DNA from: Daucus carota subsp. sativus
Lineage: Eukaryota; Streptophyta; Magnoliopsida; Apiales; Apiaceae
NCBI RefSeq assembly: GCF_001625215.2
Contig: NC_030385.2
Coordinates: 29,227,598-29,291,597 of the forward strand
DNA length: 64,000 bases
Direction: 5' to 3'
In this document: positions 1-12,340 of the stretch, one piece after another
How positions within the stretch are numbered: the stretch's first letter is position 1
Layout of the letters: each line of letters starts with the position of its first letter
Translations under genes and position numbers: made by a program
The notes under the pieces: model-generated
What the model was told of the DNA's origin: nothing
Databases searched by the model: none
What the model saw: the letters and a program-made list of their open reading frames with translations, nothing else

Positions 1-1879
1 TTTGAAAGAAAAAATTGATAGACTTTCAACATGGACTATGTCATATTAAATTTTTTTTAATTATAAAAGTGATTTATAAAGAGATTACAATATTTTGGAG
101 AACATGAAATAAGGTAACTGAAAGAACATTCTTATTTATGAATTTAGAGTTCTGTAAATAAATCTTTTTAAAAAAAATTATAGATATAAGAATAGTGACA
201 AAGACATCAAATTTGGTGTTAGAAAATATATCTAAATGATGTAATTTTTTATGATATGTGAATTTGAAATATTATAACTTGTGATATAAAGGTGAATTTA
301 GGGAAATTTTATATTGTTAATCAAAAGTCAACCAAATAATAATAAAAAAACGTTTATGTGACCTACTAAAAAGAATTGAGTTATAAATTTTATTTGGTTA
401 AAATAAAATAACACAAAGAAATAAGTTATATATATTAAGGTCTTAAAACTATAATTTTAATATGTCATCAATCAATATATAACATACCGATTAAATAAAA
501 TGATTCAGACTACAATTAAATTAATTATCATTCACAAATTAAACTCTATATTGTTAATCAAAAGTCAACCAAATAATAAAAAAAATGTTTATGTGACCTA
601 CTAAAAAGAATTGAGTTATAAATTTTACTTGGTTAAAATAAAATAACACAGAGAAATAAGTTATATATATTAAGGTCTTAAAACTATAATTTTAATATGT
701 CATCAATCAATATATAACATACCGATTAAATAAAATGATTCAGACTACAATTAAATTAATTATCATTCACAAATTAAACTGAAAAATATAATTAATTCTG
801 AACCGGATAATTCTACGCGATATGGTGAAAAATAATATCTGACTAAACGAGACTAGATCAATAATAGTTTTTCCATAATCTAGAATATCGAACACCTGAT
901 TTGATCTTTAACAATTGAACATGATATGCTACATTGCTCATCCCTAGGAAATACGAGCATAAAAATATATATTTAAAAATGTGTGTTTGCACAAAGCTAA
1001 GAAAGTAATCACACGACCAATTAAACTAAATATTTCATGCTTTTATGAGTTTCATGGGGCCTAACTCATATCTATTCTCTCTTTTTGCTATCTGAAATTC
1101 CTGAAAATCATTTTGAGATCTGGTTTATAACAATTACATGAAAAATCATTAGAAGTGTTAATCAACAAGCTTAGAAAACTAATGATAAAAGATTAAAATT
1201 TTAAAACGAGAGAACATTATAGCATATTGTATCAAGGTAATAATCATCTAATATTATACATTAACAATAAAAATCTAATACATTGAAATACTATATAATT
1301 GATATGAAAATTAAAAGGGTAAACCACATCAAAGGCGGCAGAATTTTTCTGAGTACAATTATAAGGTTAGCAATTCAATTGATGCTTTTATAATAAAATA
1401 AGGTACGGGTTTTTTTACCTACAACATATGCTTCAATTTTTATTTATACAAAGTGTGTGCAACATATGCTAAAAACAATGTGTTAATGATCTGCTCCATC
1501 ATGTATCACTTAACTATTACACACACGTACATTCAAAAAAGAAGATTTAAATGTAAAATAACGCGGACCACACGTCTTCATCTAATCATGATATAGGATA
1601 TCATAATTCAAATATCACGAACAAGTTTTCATCAAAATCATGGTTATATTTGATAAAATTATTTAATAATTTTTAACAATAAATTACAGATACTTTTAAT
1701 GAGGTATAATCTATATAATCCTAATTCCTGAATATAAAGGATTTGACAAAAGACAAGATATACCCTTTTCCTTTTTAACAGCAGAATACAATTTAGGGAC
1801 AAAGCTGTCTTTTTCTTAATAGACCAGGTAGATCCATTGGATCCGGATCTTACCCGCACCCAGTTTCATTTGTTTTATA
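1..1879. other. AT-rich intergenic DNA
   Basis: No coding region is supported here. The only clear structure is a direct duplication at about 311-784, listed separately. Short open frames in this stretch show no recognisable protein and are consistent with chance in AT-rich DNA. Confidence 0.6.
311..784. repeat. Direct tandem duplication, period about 237 bp
   Basis: The block beginning near 311 recurs beginning near 548 with only a few substitutions and small indels. Both copies end in the same run of bases before 544 and 780. The near identity implies a recent duplication. No terminal inverted repeat or coding content is seen. Confidence 0.85.
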
Positions 1880-2093
1880 CTACCTCCGTCCCAAATTAGA
1901 TGTCCCCATTGACTTTGGGCACGTAACTTTCGAAATTTATTTTTTTGTTTTTTCTTTTATAAATGAAAATTTTATATTTTAATTTTTATTTGCAAAAATA
2001 AAATTTTAAAAATAAGTCACGTATCTATGCGGTCAATGAACCTTAAATTGTGTGCCCAAAGTCAACGGGGCATCTAATTTGGGATGGAGGGAG
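1880..2093. mobile_element. Stowaway-like MITE (Tc1/mariner type)
   Basis: The termini are inverted repeats of the CTACCTCCGTCCCAAATTAG kind, matched at the other end by a GGATGGAGGGAG terminus, and the arms pair over about 45 bases. The element is flanked by TA on both sides (1878-1879 and 2094-2095), the target duplication expected of Stowaway MITEs. It has no coding capacity. Confidence 0.85.
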
Positions 2094-2267
2094 TACGTTG
2101 TTTCATGTATAACCCAGGCTTAAATGGGTTATACCCGGAGATAGTTTGAATTTGATAGCAAACCACCCACGATTCTGGCGTGCATTAACTCTTTTCCATC
2201 TATAGCGTTTCTTCTTCTTCAATTCAAATTTTAAAGAGGGTCTCAGGAGGTGCTACTATCGGGTTCG

Positions 2268-2382
2268 TGTTCTTCCATGGGTTTTATTACATCCTATTCA
2301 ATTGTTTTACTCTGGTTATGCTACATGTTCTTCAATGGGTTTTATTACATCCTATTCAATTGTTTTACTCTGGTTATGCTAT
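2268..2382. repeat. Tandem duplication, period 58 bp
   Basis: Two adjacent copies, starting at 2268 and 2326, share the TGTTCTTC...ATGGGTTTTATTAC block and nearly all following bases up to GGTTATGCTA. They differ at only one or two positions, so the duplication is recent. Confidence 0.85.
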
Positions 2383-3224
2383 CACAGTGGATCTAATTTG
2401 ATTCCTTTTCTTTGCAGGTTAGTATCATGGATTCACGATTTTGAGTAAGGTACCTTTTTGGTAATTCATCTCCTTTCCTCCTTCAATTTCAAATTTCAGT
2501 ACAGCAGTGATGTTGCTTTCTTCTCCTTCGAATTTTGATCAAAATTTCCCAGTACGTGCATTGCTGGCCTCTGAATTTATTTCTCTTCAGCGATGGATAA
2601 TGGTCAGTTTGCTACTTCTCTCTGATGTTTCATGATGTACGCCTCCCAAATACACCGGTCAGTACCTCTTTTCCATCGCATCATAATTTCTACCCATTAA
2701 CACTGATCCTCATGTGTTGCCGATAATAGAGAATGTTGCAGAGGATGAAACTATCACCGGTCAGTACCACTTCTGCGTGATTTTGAATATTAGTTTATCC
2801 AGTTCTTTTCTGTTATTTCAGCGATATGGATCAAGCATGTTAGTAGTTGTCCTTTCATAATCGACAATTACACATTGTGTATTTGATTGATCGACTCAGT
2901 ACAATCTAAAATAGATCATAAAAGAGGTTTTTCCGGTGTCGGCGCTTTCTTTACACGCTTCTTATAGGTAAAAACGAAGGTACGTGCTTTGTTGGTTTTT
3001 GGTAGAATTATGTATGGACCGGGATTACAACTTTTTTCTGTGGGTGTGTATATATGAATATATGAAATATGTATTGAGATCTTAGTTTAGTATTTGCATA
3101 ACCTGTATTTTTAGTAATCGATAGTACTGCGTTTTCAATTCTTGACACTGTAAATCAGTCGTGAATCGTGATCTTATTCTTAAATTTAGACCTATGCCTT
3201 TGCCCTAATAATTTATCTCAATAC

Positions 3225-3765
3225 ATATTTAGGCTCATGATATATTTTTGATTTTTTTTTTCAGATTCCAAATGCGGCGTTATGACATGTGTACTATCAT
3301 AATCCTTAGTTCAATTACCAAACTGGATTCAGATTGTAAAATCATATACAAGATTCAAGGATTCTGCTTTGGCTATTAGTGAAGTTTCGAGCAATGCACC
3401 ATAGAAGATTTATCAGGTTAGTAGTTTATAAGTTTTACATTATGAATCAATCAGCTTTAGATTATTTATCTTTACCATTTTAATTTAGATATTTAGGCTC
3501 TTGGTATATCTTTGATTTTATTTTTTTCAGATTCCAAGTGCGGAGTCATGACATGTATACTATCATAATCGTTAATTCAAGTACCAAACCGGATTTAAGA
3601 TTGTAAAATCATATACAGGATTCCAGGATTCCTCATTGGCTATTAGTGAAGTTTCGGGCAATGCATCACAGAAGATTTATCTGGTTAGTAGTTTGTAAGT
3701 GTTTTTTTTACATTATGAATCAATCAGCCTTAGATTAATTATCTTTGCCATTTTAATTTAGAATT
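3225..3765. repeat. Tandem duplication, period about 266 bp
   Basis: The segment containing CAGATTCCAAATGCGG near 3262 recurs near 3528 as CAGATTCCAAGTGCGG. The resemblance continues through CATATACA, AGTGAAGTTTCG and the ATGAATCAATCAG block. Divergence is roughly ten percent by eye, so this duplication is older than the one at 2268. Each copy carries a splice-acceptor-like pyrimidine tract plus CAG, which suggests a duplicated exon-intron piece. Confidence 0.8.
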
Positions 3766-6700
3766 ACGTAAATTAGTTAGTTATGGCTAATTGTAATGTT
3801 AGATATGTCCAAACAAGCTCCTCTATGTCCCCGTCTCGCCCCTCTTCAACACAAAATGCTTATAACTATGATTTACTTGCTATCGTATACACCCTGTAGC
3901 ATGATTTTTATAGTAGTTCACAAGTGTCATTCTTTAGTTTTCTTGAGTTGGTTGCGGAAAGAATATTCTGTACATTATACATAGTGTCTCTATGCATAGA
4001 TTGATCTCCAATAGTGCATTCAGCTCCATTCAGTCCGCGTCCTAATACATGGTTTGGAATGGTATGAATCTTAGTCACAAAATGTCCATATTTTGCATCA
4101 AGGATCTAATGTGCTCAATTTTGTTAGTGTCAAGTGTTCTGAGAATTCAATTCAATTCTAGATTTTGTATTTTCTTATCATTTATGTCGAGATTCTAGAT
4201 TTTAATCTCTGGTTTATCAAAATGATTTTACAGGTCTTGGAATGGATATAATCTCAATTCTTGCAGTGAACAACAAAATAAATACGGATGCTATCACCAT
4301 ATCTCGCAGCCTCCTTATGATTTGTATGTGAAATTTACATCATAAAATTATTCGATCTGTTTTTCTGATTGAGTTCTTAAGCTCTTCCATCATATAATGA
4401 TTTTTGATATTATTTATTGCATATCCTCTGTTTCTTTTTCAGAATTAGAAAAATTGATTTTTTTTATACATGTCTTGCTTAATTCCGAATTTTAGTTACT
4501 TTTTCTTTTCGATTTTCTCTTTTAATTATCAACAATTGATAAGTTGGGTACTAATATAACCATCATGTGTTCAAGATATGCAGGATTTGCATAGCTCACT
4601 GATGAAGGTCAGTAGCAAGTCCCTTTTTTGCTCTAATTTTTTTAGCTTTGATCTTCATTAGAGGACATAATAATGTGCACATTCATAATTTGGCAGTAGT
4701 CTGGTTACATGTTCATAAATTGGCTTTCATGGGCTTATTTTAGTATAAATGATACTTCTAGGAACGCATTAAAAAATAATAAGTATAATTTATTTATTTT
4801 TAATTTTTTAGCCCGGGGACAAATTTAAAAATGATTATATAAAAAAAATAGTCCACTTAACATGGTGGTTTATATTGAGAAGGCCATATTTAAAGACATA
4901 GGTGATGGAGTTATCATACAACACTATCAAAATATGAAAAATCATAGAATTCAGTTGTCATCCATTCCTTCCCCAAAAAAAGGCAGTATGCATATTTACT
5001 TTTAATTTTTTTTCTGAAATTTTAATAATAATTTAGCCTGGGGTCGAAATTAATCCTGGTTCCGCCACTGGTTTAGTCTGAGATGTTTAGTTTTGGTTAT
5101 ATCATGGTCCAACCCCTGTTCAGTCAGGAAGACAGCCCCTGTGTCCAGAGTAGCGTACTAGCGTTATCATATTTTATTTTGAACAATCGAAAATCGTGAC
5201 TTTGAAACATCTATTCAGGTAAGGTCGAGACAGGCAGTCTCAAGGCTTCCTCCCAGTGTTCTGTTGCAAGCACAGCGGGTATATGTTCTGTTACATGTCC
5301 TTATTGAGTGACTGTGGTTAAATTTCCTTTCTAATTAATCTTGCTTTTACAATTTATGGTAGAAAGCGTTCTCGCGGCAGAAAACTGACAAAACTATGTC
5401 AGAGGATCACGCCCTTCTCATGGGAAAACATGTGGTCAATATACTAATTACTCAGGTCTTATCTAATGTTATTCATACCTTATTTGTTGTTCTTATGTGA
5501 CCTGTTTACAAAGTTTCAGGCAAGATGAAAGTTGATAGCCAGCAACGCGGCATAGGTAGCATACCACATTCTGTTGGAAAACCAAATGGTATGAAGTACT
5601 TCTCTTGGCATGGTTACCTATGACAGTGACAACGCTGTATACATAAGTGATTAATTATAAAATCTGTACATACTGAGACATTGTTGGTTGTGCTCCGTCT
5701 TTGCACCAAATACGCAGAAATGAAAAATACATGTAAGAGCAGTCATAGCACAGCACGTGGTGAAAATCCTGTGTTTGCAACTCCGAGTGGTCAGTGTTCT
5801 ACCTCTGTACACTTGGTTTGAAATTGATTCTTTCCTAAATGATGTGCATTCCCTCATGATCGCCGTTATCATGCTAACATAAAATGTACAATGGGAAATT
5901 ATGCAGGCATCACGAGAACAAGACAGTTGTTAAGATTGGTTTAAAGACATGACTGACATGTCTGATGACTGCAATATGAAATTTGTTAAATTCTTTGTGG
6001 TCCAGGTATGCATAAATCAACTTCAAGGACAATACATCTAATTCAACGTCACAGCATGGATAGTACTTCGCACACATAAACATAATATTTCTGTGTTATT
6101 TTGGGCAAAAAAGTATGTAATTTGATTTTAAAGGTTTTTAATATTAAATTGTATTTTATACATATTGAATGTCTTTTGCAGGTATAGTTTGATTTAATAG
6201 GTTTTGTTTGTTCTTGAATTTTATAGATTTTATAGACAGCTCACTGGATTTTGAAAAAAATTAGTTGCAGCTAACTTTACAGGTTATGAGTTAGCCAAAG
6301 ACTGTCATTACTCATTATATGTTGTCAGGACAACGAAGACGTTCCTCACACAATTTATCCTCTGTTGTTGATGACCCCGGGGAGCCTGGCTGGCAGGTGA
6401 AATTACTATGTCTTTATTATGAATATGCTGATTTTTGCTAGGAGATCGAATGAGAGGTAGTGAATAAGAGGTAATCGGTATAAATGGCTAAAGAGTGTTT
6501 AGAAAATGGACAAAATGAGAACAAAGTTTGTGGAGTAGAAAATTAGGAACTTTAGTTAATATCCTAACAGATTAGTTCTGTTTATTCTACTGTCCTGGCA
6601 AAGATGCTAAGTGCTAACCAAAGAAAAGATTAGGAATTAGCAGTACAAATGGATAAATATAATATAAAAACCTTTTTTTATACTGTAATTATGTAATAGC

Positions 6701-6774
6701 ATTTAGAATCATCCATCAATTTAGCAATTGGCTGTTGAGGTGAGTGCAAATGTTACCCAAGGACTAACAATGAT

Positions 6775-7905
6775 TCTAAAGGTTCTACTTTTTGAACATG
6801 GACCCAAAATATTCTTGCAGGACAGGTACATATTTAACACATTGCTTCTCATTACTAAAAAAATTGCATTATATCTATGTATCATCAGAGGGAAAACATA
6901 AGTAAACGAGCTGATCCTCAAGCTTTATTAATGTACTGAAGGAACTTATTTTATGTTGTACCTTATAGTGCCTCCGCTACCGGGCCAAAGTATGATGGAA
7001 AGTACCTAAGATCGATAATAAAGGATTAATTAGACACCAAGACCATGAACCAGACTCTTGCAGATGTGATCATTCCGACTTTTGACATTAAACTGATTCA
7101 ACCTATGGTGTTTTCTACAAGTGACGTATGCAGATTTCTTATGATACCAGCCATTTTTGAATTCTGATATATGCTTGGCTTACAATAAATAAATTGTGCA
7201 CTGTTTAAATTTTAACTTCTGATGCAGGCGAAAATAGAAACATCAAAGAATGCATTACTAGCAGATGTTTGTGTGGCCACTTCTGCAGCTCCGACCTTTT
7301 TACCAGCACAGTACTTTGAGACTAAACATGAAGATGGGAAGACACGCAGCTTCAATCTCATTGATTGGGGGGGGGGGGGTTGCTGCTCGTAATATTACTG
7401 TACTTTAGTGCAACTTGATTATAGTTCTAAAATATATCAAACTAACGCTAATAAAAAATTTCTTTGCTGCTGACTCAGGTGGCTATAACCCATATTTTCA
7501 ACCAAATTGTGACACTTGGCACTGGTACAGCTAAGTTTGAGGCGGAGTACAATGCCACCATGGTTGCTGAATGGAGTCCGATCAATTGGATTTTTGATAA
7601 GGGTGCTACCCCTTTGATCGATGTTTATAGTGCTTCAAGCACTGACATGGTCGACATTCAAGTTTCATCACTGTTTCAAGCTTTGGAGCTGAGAAAAATT
7701 ATCTGTGTATTCAGGATGATAATCATACAGGGAATACAACATCAGTTGATGTAGCAACCACAACAAGTATGGAGGCACTCGCTGACATGGGAAGTAAGCT
7801 GCTGGAGAAGTTTGTAGGTGAATATTGATACGAGAGCATTTGAGCCTGTGGTCGGAGAATGTGCTAATTCTGATGCTTTGCCAAGCTGCTTTCTGATGAA
7901 AGTAA
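6775..7905 (+). pseudogene. Patatin-like phospholipase fragment, degenerate
   Basis: Translations of successive pieces match the C-terminal two thirds of plant patatin-like lipid acyl hydrolases. They read LLFEHGPKIF (about 6785-6815), TGPKYDGKYLRSII (about 6975-7020), LADVIIPTFDIKLIQPMVF (7062-7115), ADVCVATSAAPTFLPAQYF (7262-7318) and VTLGTGTAKFEAEYNA (from about 7510), followed by a SVDVATTTSMEALADMGS segment in another frame. Breaks are visible: a TAA codon directly after SIIKD (about 7027-7029), a run of G at about 7367-7379 that disrupts the GGVAANNP region, and a frameshift near 7690 within FQAL. The exons for the N-terminal glycine-rich motif and the GTSTG catalytic serine motif were not found upstream. 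It cannot encode an active lipase. Its position 650 bases before a Helitron-type 3' end raises the possibility of capture, but it could equally be an old gene relic. Confidence 0.8.
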
Positions 7906-8555
7906 GATCTGCATAGCTAATTAGGTAAACAGGATGAATGTTGTTGCTCTCAGAGAATATCACTTGATTGGTTATCATTTTTCTTTTTTTGAAACAGCAG
8001 TTGATTGATCTAGAATTGATGTCATAATTATTATTATAAACATAATCACAGAACACATTTCACCACAAACATCTTTTCTTTTATATTAGAAAAATTATAT
8101 TATTCCTAAATATCTTTTATTTTATGTATATCAAAATTTTATTATAGTGTAATAAAACGATAATTATGTAACAATATCAATACAATATAAGACCATATAC
8201 TTAACAACCATCTATAAGAAAAATAACTATTATTTTAAAAATAAATCTTTATTAGATTTATTTATACGATCGAAGATACAATGTTTCGATACATAACTAA
8301 TTTAGATGGAACAAGGATACATTATAAAATTTTAAAAAAAAACACAAAAACAAATAATTAATAAAATTTAAGAATTTAATAAACAAATTGAATATGATTA
8401 TATAAAAACAAAATTGCTAGGAAAAGGACACGTAACAATATGAAAAATCGAGTATTGAATGTGTACAGACAAGTTATCAATATGCAATAAAAAATCGATT
8501 ATTGAATGTGTACATACAAGTTATCAATTAAAAGAATATGAAAACAACGTAATTA

Positions 8556-8585
8556 CCCGTGTGCGAAGCACGGGCGATATACTAG
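8556..8585 (+). mobile_element. Helitron-type 3' terminus
   Basis: A short hairpin, CCCGTG (8556-8561) pairing with CACGGG (8569-8574), is followed 7 bases later by CTAG at 8582-8585 and then T. Plant Helitrons end this way: a 3' palindrome shortly before CTRR, inserted before T. The matching 5' TC end was not identified, so the element's length is unknown. The patatin-like fragment lies upstream on the same side of this terminus. Confidence 0.6.
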
Positions 8586-8880
8586 TATATTTAAAATCTA
8601 AAAGTTTCAGTATTAATTTCAAATATAATTTTGAACATGTTGATAATATGGTAGTGGTTTCGTTATCTTAACGAATTTGAATATAGAAAAATCAGGCCAA
8701 ATATAGTTTTTGATTCATATTTTTTTTAAAAAAATATAATACTTATTACTATTAATACTATTTTGTTGCAAACATTACATTTCATATTTACATATTTTGT
8801 CAAAAAATAAAACGTAATAATTATGCTCGAAATAATATGATGACACATAGATATTATTTAAAACACAACAGAAACTAGAA

Positions 8881-8910
8881 GCCCGTGCCTCGCACGGGCT
8901 TTTATGCTAG
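8881..8910 (+). mobile_element. Second Helitron-type 3' terminus
   Basis: GCCCGTGC (8881-8888) and GCACGGGC (8892-8899) form an eight-base-pair stem with a three-base loop. CTAG follows at 8907-8910 and then T. This is a better hairpin than the one at 8556. The 5' end is not resolved, and 8586-8880 has no recognisable gene. Confidence 0.6.
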
Positions 8911-9220
8911 TATTGTTGTAAGTCTCAACCAAATTTTTATTTTTAATCCAATTTTTTTATTTTAAACAATGAGTCGGTTTTTTTAAGACGAGTCAAACAG
9001 TCTTATGATTTAGCTAAAGAATTTGCATGAAAACTTGTATGATTCCATAATACGCTGCATTGAATCTAGGCATTTACGGCTGACGGAGGCAACGTCGTTG
9101 AAATTTGTGCAACGTACTTTGCACGCTTATATGGTACACAATCTAGTTACCGAAGGCCGTATTGTATAAAGATAAAAGTGCGAAAAAAGTTTACTAGCTT
9201 TAACTTTATTTAAATTTATA

Positions 9221-9480
9221 CTCCCTCCGTTTCAAAATACATGTCCACTTTAGGAAAAAAAATTTGTTTCAAAATACTTGTCCACTTCAACTTTGAATGT
9301 ACATTTATATTTCCAAAATCAACTCTCTTCCACCTATTTCAAATTTATATTTCCAAGATCACTCATATACCACATGTTAGGTTCAATTAATGACTTATTA
9401 CACTTCTTTTTTCTCAAAATCCACTTTTCTTAAACTATGTGATTTTTTGAAAGTGGACATGTAATTTGAAACGGAGGGAG
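9221..9480. mobile_element. Stowaway-like MITE, subtype with GTTTCAAAATACATGTCC arms
   Basis: The element starts CTCCCTCCGTTTC and ends GAAACGGAGGGAG, with TA duplicated on each side (9219-9220 and 9481-9482). The arms are inverted copies carrying TGTCCACTTT and AAAGTGGACA. A close relative sits at 54823-55082, nested in another MITE. Confidence 0.9.
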
Positions 9481-9482
9481 TA

Positions 9483-10130
9483 CAAGCGAAAATCTATCAG
9501 GCACCTCCTTTTTAAAGATAGATAGAAAACACACCAGAGTTTGAGAAGTCCTCACAATTATCCACTTTTACTTGTCCAGTATGCTCAATAATTTATTTTT
9601 AGAAGTTTGTATCCTGAAAATTAATATAGACGAGAAAAATCAATTAAAGGAATAATAAATAGTCTAGGATATCATTTTTTAAACCAGGCTTTAATTCTTA
9701 ATTTAGAAAAGATGTGAAAAATTAGTGTTCAAAATGATTCATCATAACTTTGAAAATTTAAGAGTCTATTTGACTCCTCTCTTTAGAATATATAGATAAT
9801 CTATTTAGTGGCGGAACCAGAATTAAAAATAAACAAGTATGGATTAGAAATTGAATATAACCGTTTGGCCTCTGAAGAGTTATATTACGATTAACATTAC
9901 TTATCTACCTATCACACGTGATTTTATACTATACAACAAATAGTTATAGAAATTTGAGCAAGTATCTAAGCAATTCCTGAGCTCAACATAACTCCGCCGC
10001 CTCCGCCAACTCTATTTACTTTCCTTGAATTAATTCTGTTCACACTTTTCAGCTCTGTATTTAGTTTTTCTTTTAAATAATAATAAAATTTTAACTAGAG
10101 AACAAGGTTGAAGTTGTCACGAAACTTACG
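9483..10130. other. Intergenic DNA without recognised gene
   Basis: Nothing coding is supported. A GTGGCGGAACCAG segment near 9820 recurs in reverse orientation near 5055, which suggests a shared dispersed repeat, but no element boundaries are visible. Confidence 0.5.
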
Positions 10131-10591
10131 GGGGTGTATTCGATTGGGATTTTAATGGATTGTTTTTAGTCATATGGATTTTAATGAATTGTATGGGATT
10201 TTGATTTTGTGCGGATTCTTGATAAAATGTCGCAGAGTTGATAGGATTTAGGTACAATGCTTCAAAATCCCATTGATTTTGGTGGGATTTCAAAAAACAT
10301 AAAATACACTGAAGAATGCCACAAAATCCATCATTTTATGAAATGAAAAAAAATCCATCAGCATTTGAATACCATCAGATTTTAATGGATTTTAAACAAT
10401 CCCAATCGAATACCATCGGATTTTAAAGCATAATTTAAAATCCCAATTGAATACCACCAGATTTTGTAGCATAATTTAAAATGCCAAATGAATACCTCAA
10501 GATTTTAATGGATTTCAAACAATCCCAATCGAATACCCTCGGATTTCATGAATGCAAAAAAATGTTTTAAAATCTCAATCCAATACACCCC
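10131..10591. mobile_element. Foldback MITE with GGGGTGTATT termini
   Basis: The left end GGGGTGTATTCGATTGGGAT is answered at the right end by an inverted form ending CCAATACACCCC. Inside, a motif of the type AATCCCAATCGAATACCATC recurs several times with small changes, giving a subterminal repeat array. No unambiguous target duplication is readable and no frame is present. The superfamily is left open. Confidence 0.65.
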
Positions 10592-10951
10592 TCTTAATAT
10601 ATCTTTAAATATCCGATTGCTAGGATTCATAAATTATATTATTTTTTAAAAATCATTTAAAAAACTAAGACGTTAAAAAGCTGTATTATTGCTTTTCTTT
10701 ACTTGTCATTTTCATGGTCTGATTAGTTGAAGTGTTTGGTATTTAGGCTTTGTCCTGGTTCTAATGGAAAATGGGCATTGTGGAGGATATGCTTGGTGTA
10801 GGTGCAGCTAACCACCGTGGATGTGATTGAAAAAGTCTTAAAATACCAAACTTGTTATCGCTACCAAGAGAAGAGTCTTTGGTCTGCAAGTACAATTCTT
10901 TAATCCACAGTTGACTTCATATATCCGTATCAAATTCGCTGCATGTTTAAT

Positions 10952-11878
10952 GGGTTAAATAGCTAATTGATCACTAACCTAACTAGAAACTTGCAACTGA
11001 GTCATGTTATTAAAAAAACTTTCAAACGCATCATCAAGTAATTAAAAACTTTCAAAAGTATCATTCTCCGTCAGTTCCGTTAAGTAATTAACAGAAAGTT
11101 CAAAAACATTTTTTTGAAAAAATGAAAAAAAATCTGAAAAACACTCAAAAAATTCAGAAAAATCTGGAGAAAAAACAAAAAATTCATAATAAATTCAAAA
11201 AATTCTGAAAAAAATTCTAAAGTTCAGAAGTATTCTAAAAAAATTCAAAAATCTTAAAAGAATTTTTTTAATTTAATCACCAAGTAATTAAAAACTTTCA
11301 AAATCATCATTCTCCGTCAGTTCCGTTAAGTAATTAACGGAAAGTTCAAAAAAAAAATTAAAAAAAACCAAAAAAATTGGGAAAAAAATCATGAAAAATT
11401 CTGAAAATTTTCAACAAAATTTGATTTATTTTTTTGAAAAATGTGAATAAAATAAAAGAAAATCAAAAAATTAAAAAAATGGAAACCAAAAGTTTCAAAC
11501 CTTTTTTTTATTCTTTTCAATTTTTCTAAACCTTTTTTTTATCCTGATTCTTTTCAAAAAAATTCAAATTCTTTTAAGATTTTTGAATTTTTTTAGAATA
11601 CTTTTGAACTTAAGAATTTTTTTCAGGATTTTCTGAATTTATTATGAATTTTTTGTTTTTTCTCCAGATTTTTCTGAATTTTTTAAGTGTTTTTCAGATT
11701 TTTTTCATTTTTTCAAAAAAATGTTTTTGAGCTTTCCGTTAATTACTTAACGGAACTGACGGAGAATGATGATTTTGAAAGTTTTTAATTACTTGGTGAT
11801 GCGTTTGAAAGTTTTTTCAACAACATGACTCAGTTGCAAGTTTCTAGCCAATTTAGTGATGAATTAGCTATTTAACCC
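10952..11878. mobile_element. Mutator-type foldback element with 10-bp target duplication
   Basis: The element starts GGGTTAAATAGCTAATT and ends AATTAGCTATTTAACCC, and its arms pair over roughly 300 bases each. Each arm includes the blocks CAACTGAGTCATG and CCGTCAGTTCCGTTAAGTAA or their complements. It is flanked by CATGTTTAAT (10942-10951) and CACGTTTAAT (11879-11888), a 10-bp duplication with one mismatch. Long terminal inverted repeats with 9-11 bp duplications are characteristic of Mutator-like elements. No transposase frame is present, so it is non-autonomous. It shares the GGGTTAA terminus with the element at 13931. Confidence 0.85.
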
Positions 11879-11944
11879 CACGTTTAATTAGGCTTCGATG
11901 CAGAGGAAATGCTAGTATATTTTTTCTGTGGGTGGAGTAAGTCA

Positions 11945-12150
11945 TTAAAGTGGATTCGATATATCAAGTTGGTCACCCAACTCAAAAAAATTTTAAATTG
12001 GTTACTTGAATTAATTATAACTTATAAATACCACTAAATATGTGTTCAAGTTGTAAAAATATTATTTAAATAGATTTATACATTATTCTTGAGTGATATC
12101 ATAACGAACTATATAGTTATGACTAATATTTATTAGTTATGATAGTACTG
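11945..12150. mobile_element. Single-arm relic related to the 13931 foldback element
   Basis: The block ATATCAAGTTGGTCACCCAA and the following bases (AAGTTGTAAAAATATTATT, then ACATTATTCTTGAGTG) resemble the left arm of the element at 13931-14484. No second arm or target duplication is found, so this is a truncated, diverged copy. Confidence 0.55.
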
Positions 12151-12340
12151 CGAATAATTCGGCTATGAAGTATTGTTGCCATTCTTTAATTTGTTAGTTT
12201 CCACAGAAATTAAGCATTTTGTAAATGAAAATGAAATTTTTCTAGAAACCTACGCAAAATAAAATTTTCTAAATTTGATAATAGAAAACATGATCAAGTC
12301 CAATATCAACTTAATTCAAAATTACTTCATCAACATCACA

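Larger units (their letters stand above)
2150..6760. other. Unrecognised region with exon-like pieces and local duplications
   Basis: Several pieces here look like short exons bounded by plausible splice sites, for example around 5360-5455 and 6325-6397. Their translations are short and I do not recognise them, and no continuous reading frame can be assembled. Two tandem duplications lie inside (2268-2382 and 3225-3765). The region precedes a degenerate patatin-like fragment and Helitron-type 3' ends, so it may be part of a mosaic element that picked up gene pieces. That is inference only. Confidence 0.35.
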
